From the NCBI RefSeq assembly GCF_029626175.1, contig NZ_JARUBM010000002.1:2046001-2110000 (forward strand): a stretch of 64,000 bases of DNA, read 5' to 3'. The position numbers and the translations under genes are program-made. Source of the stretch: Micromonospora sp. WMMD1082 (lineage in GTDB: Bacteria; Actinomycetota; Actinomycetes; Mycobacteriales; Micromonosporaceae). The notes below the pieces were generated by a model that made no database searches, had not been told where the DNA came from, and worked only from the letters and a program-made list of their open reading frames with translations. Of this stretch, positions 63,159-64,000 are shown piece after piece (positions within the stretch are counted from its first letter, which is position 1; each line of letters begins with the position of its first letter).

Positions 63159-63719
63159 TCATGGTGTCACGACTGGTGCGACGCCCCCGCCGGGGCGCCC
63201 GTCGTCCGCCTCCGGTGGCGCGGTCAGGCGGTAGCCGACGCCGCGTACGGTCTGCACCTGCGGGCCGTCGGCCAGTGCCCGCAGCTTGCGGCGTAGCCGC
63301 TTGACCGCCGAGTGCAGGATCGCCGTGTCGCCGAGGTAGGCACCGCCCCAGACGGAGGCGAACAGCCGCTCGTAGCTCCACAGCGTGATCGGCGGACTGG
63401 CCAACCGGGCGAGCAGCTCCCGCTCGGTACGCGTCAACCCCAGCGGCGTGCCCCGCCAGGTGACCAGGTGCTCGGCCCGGTCCACCACCAGATCCCGCCA
63501 ACCGGCCGGTCGGCCGGCCGGGCGCTCCGACCGCTCCTCGTCGGCACCACCGTCCGGGACACCGGCCTCTGCCGGCGGGGCCGGGAACATCGCCCGCAGC
63601 TGGGCGAGGTCGGTGCAGATCACCACCGGCCCGACACCGTCGAGCCGCTGCACCACCCGCTGCCGGACCCGGGCATCGGAGCTGACGCAGACCAGGATCG
63701 GGATCTCTCCACCGGACAC
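63159..63719 (-). CDS. Winged-helix (OmpR/PhoB-type) regulator with a degenerate receiver
   Basis: A 186-residue protein. The N-terminal ~55 residues look like a truncated receiver (PILVCVSSDARVRQRVVQRL) without a recognisable phospho-acceptor Asp. An acidic linker follows, then the winged HTH (LTRTERELLARLASPP, WSYERLFASVWGGAYLGDTA, VKRLRRKLRALADG, VRGVGYRL). GTG 63719 has GGGAGG upstream; a longer frame is open. Lack of the Asp suggests phosphorylation-independent control. Confidence 0.85.
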   Translation of the reverse strand: MSGGEIPILVCVSSDARVRQRVVQRLDGVGPVVICTDLAQLRAMFPAPPAEAGVPDGGADEERSERPAGRPAGWRDLVVDRAEHLVTWRGTPLGLTRTERELLARLASPPITLWSYERLFASVWGGAYLGDTAILHSAVKRLRRKLRALADGPQVQTVRGVGYRLTAPPEADDGRPGGGVAPVVTP

Positions 63720-63795
63720 GATGCCTCCCCGAGCGCACACTGACCTGCGACGTTCCATCCATCGCCAGTGACAGTCACCGATGACGCCCGGCCTC

Positions 63796-63843
63796 AGCCT
63801 AACGGTCAGGATCGCGCCTCGTCACTGACCGAGTACTGACCGA
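63796..63843 (-). promoter_or_regulatory. Candidate promoter with 11-bp-spaced direct repeats upstream of the winged-helix regulator
   Basis: ACTGACCGA occurs at 63824-63832 and 63835-63843, an exact 11-bp period. On the minus strand TAGGCT (63801-63796) is a possible -10 box and the repeats abut its -35 position. OmpR/PhoB-type proteins bind such spaced direct repeats. A separate palindrome, GTGACAGTCAC, lies at 63768-63778. The rest of 63720-64000 shows no gene. Confidence 0.5.
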
Positions 63844-64000
63844 CGGCGCTCATTGATCACCGACTGCCGGGGCAAGAGCATGACTCTCAGCGGGCGGAGG
63901 CACCACCACCGGCCACCCACATCGCCCCGACCGCTCCGCGACGCCGCGTGCCGGCGCGCGGACTGCGGGCCCCGAACGGATCGGGACCGACGACGTGGGG

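Overview
The window is chromosomal DNA from a high-GC actinobacterium, most likely Micromonospora or a close relative in the Micromonosporaceae. The evidence is the GC-rich third codon positions, GTG and TTG starts, mycothiol genes (mshA, a DinB-like mycothiol-dependent enzyme), the actinobacterial ribosomal protein bS22, BldC, a SenX3-RegX3-PhoU phosphate cluster, an actinobacterial GH1 beta-glucoside operon, and a very high fraction of apparently leaderless genes. No rRNA, tRNA, CRISPR array, prophage, transposase or secondary-metabolite cluster was seen. The genus is inferred from gene content, not from a search.

Layout. 0-2.2 kb (minus strand): truncated acyltransferase, NAD-dependent epimerase, bS22, BldC. 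2.4-7.3 kb: three-gene MacB-type efflux operon (adaptor, ATPase, permease) and a membrane-anchored HExxH peptidase-like protein. 7.4-9.8 kb: alpha/beta hydrolase plus TetR regulator with two operator-like dyads, then proline dehydrogenase. 9.8-13.7 kb: lipoprotein plus glutathionylspermidine-synthase-like ligase, CGNR regulator, sugar-phosphate isomerase-like protein, Ppx/GppA phosphatase. 14.0-18.4 kb is accessory: two divergent HTH-TPR regulators (one with a tiny membrane zinc-ribbon partner), a Cys-rich protein and a Doc-type toxin-antitoxin pair. 18.4-21.4 kb: phosphate control, with a PHO-box-like repeat between senX3 and phoU. 21.4-32.3 kb: gpmA, two MFS paralogues, a histone-like Rho_N protein, YbjN, mshA, SDR, methyltransferase, murB and a mycothiol-dependent enzyme.

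32.4-38.3 kb is a beta-glucoside uptake and hydrolysis operon: binding lipoprotein, two permeases, GH1 enzyme and LacI regulator, with twin LacI operators at the promoter. Import by the ABC system feeds the intracellular GH1 enzyme, and the LacI protein presumably senses the sugar; no dedicated ATPase is present, so a shared MsiK-type ATPase elsewhere is likely. 38.3-46.1 kb: DUF559 nuclease-like gene between two copies of one palindrome, GNAT, EI24, ABC transporter, NarL-type two-component system, WYL regulator. 46.2-48.6 kb: secreted modular GH8 xylan-acting enzyme. 48.7-54.1 kb: SDR, a frameshifted alanyl-tRNA editing gene, hydrolases, and an XRE plus HbhA-like pair. 54.2-64 kb: asparaginase, a Fur-YgfZ-BKACE operon, a PabC-like aminotransferase, nitrobindin, DsrE, an SCP2-like protein plus glycogen-debranching-like enzyme, and a receiver-like/winged-helix regulator.

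No wholly unprecedented multi-gene system is evident. The observations most worth following up are the 80-bp frame-preserving insertion between the two sugar permeases (with ATGAGC duplicated), the family of long intergenic palindromes, the DUF559 gene bracketed by one of them, the interlocked leaderless divergent promoters near 59.35 kb, and the low-GC divergent regulator island at 14.0-16.9 kb.
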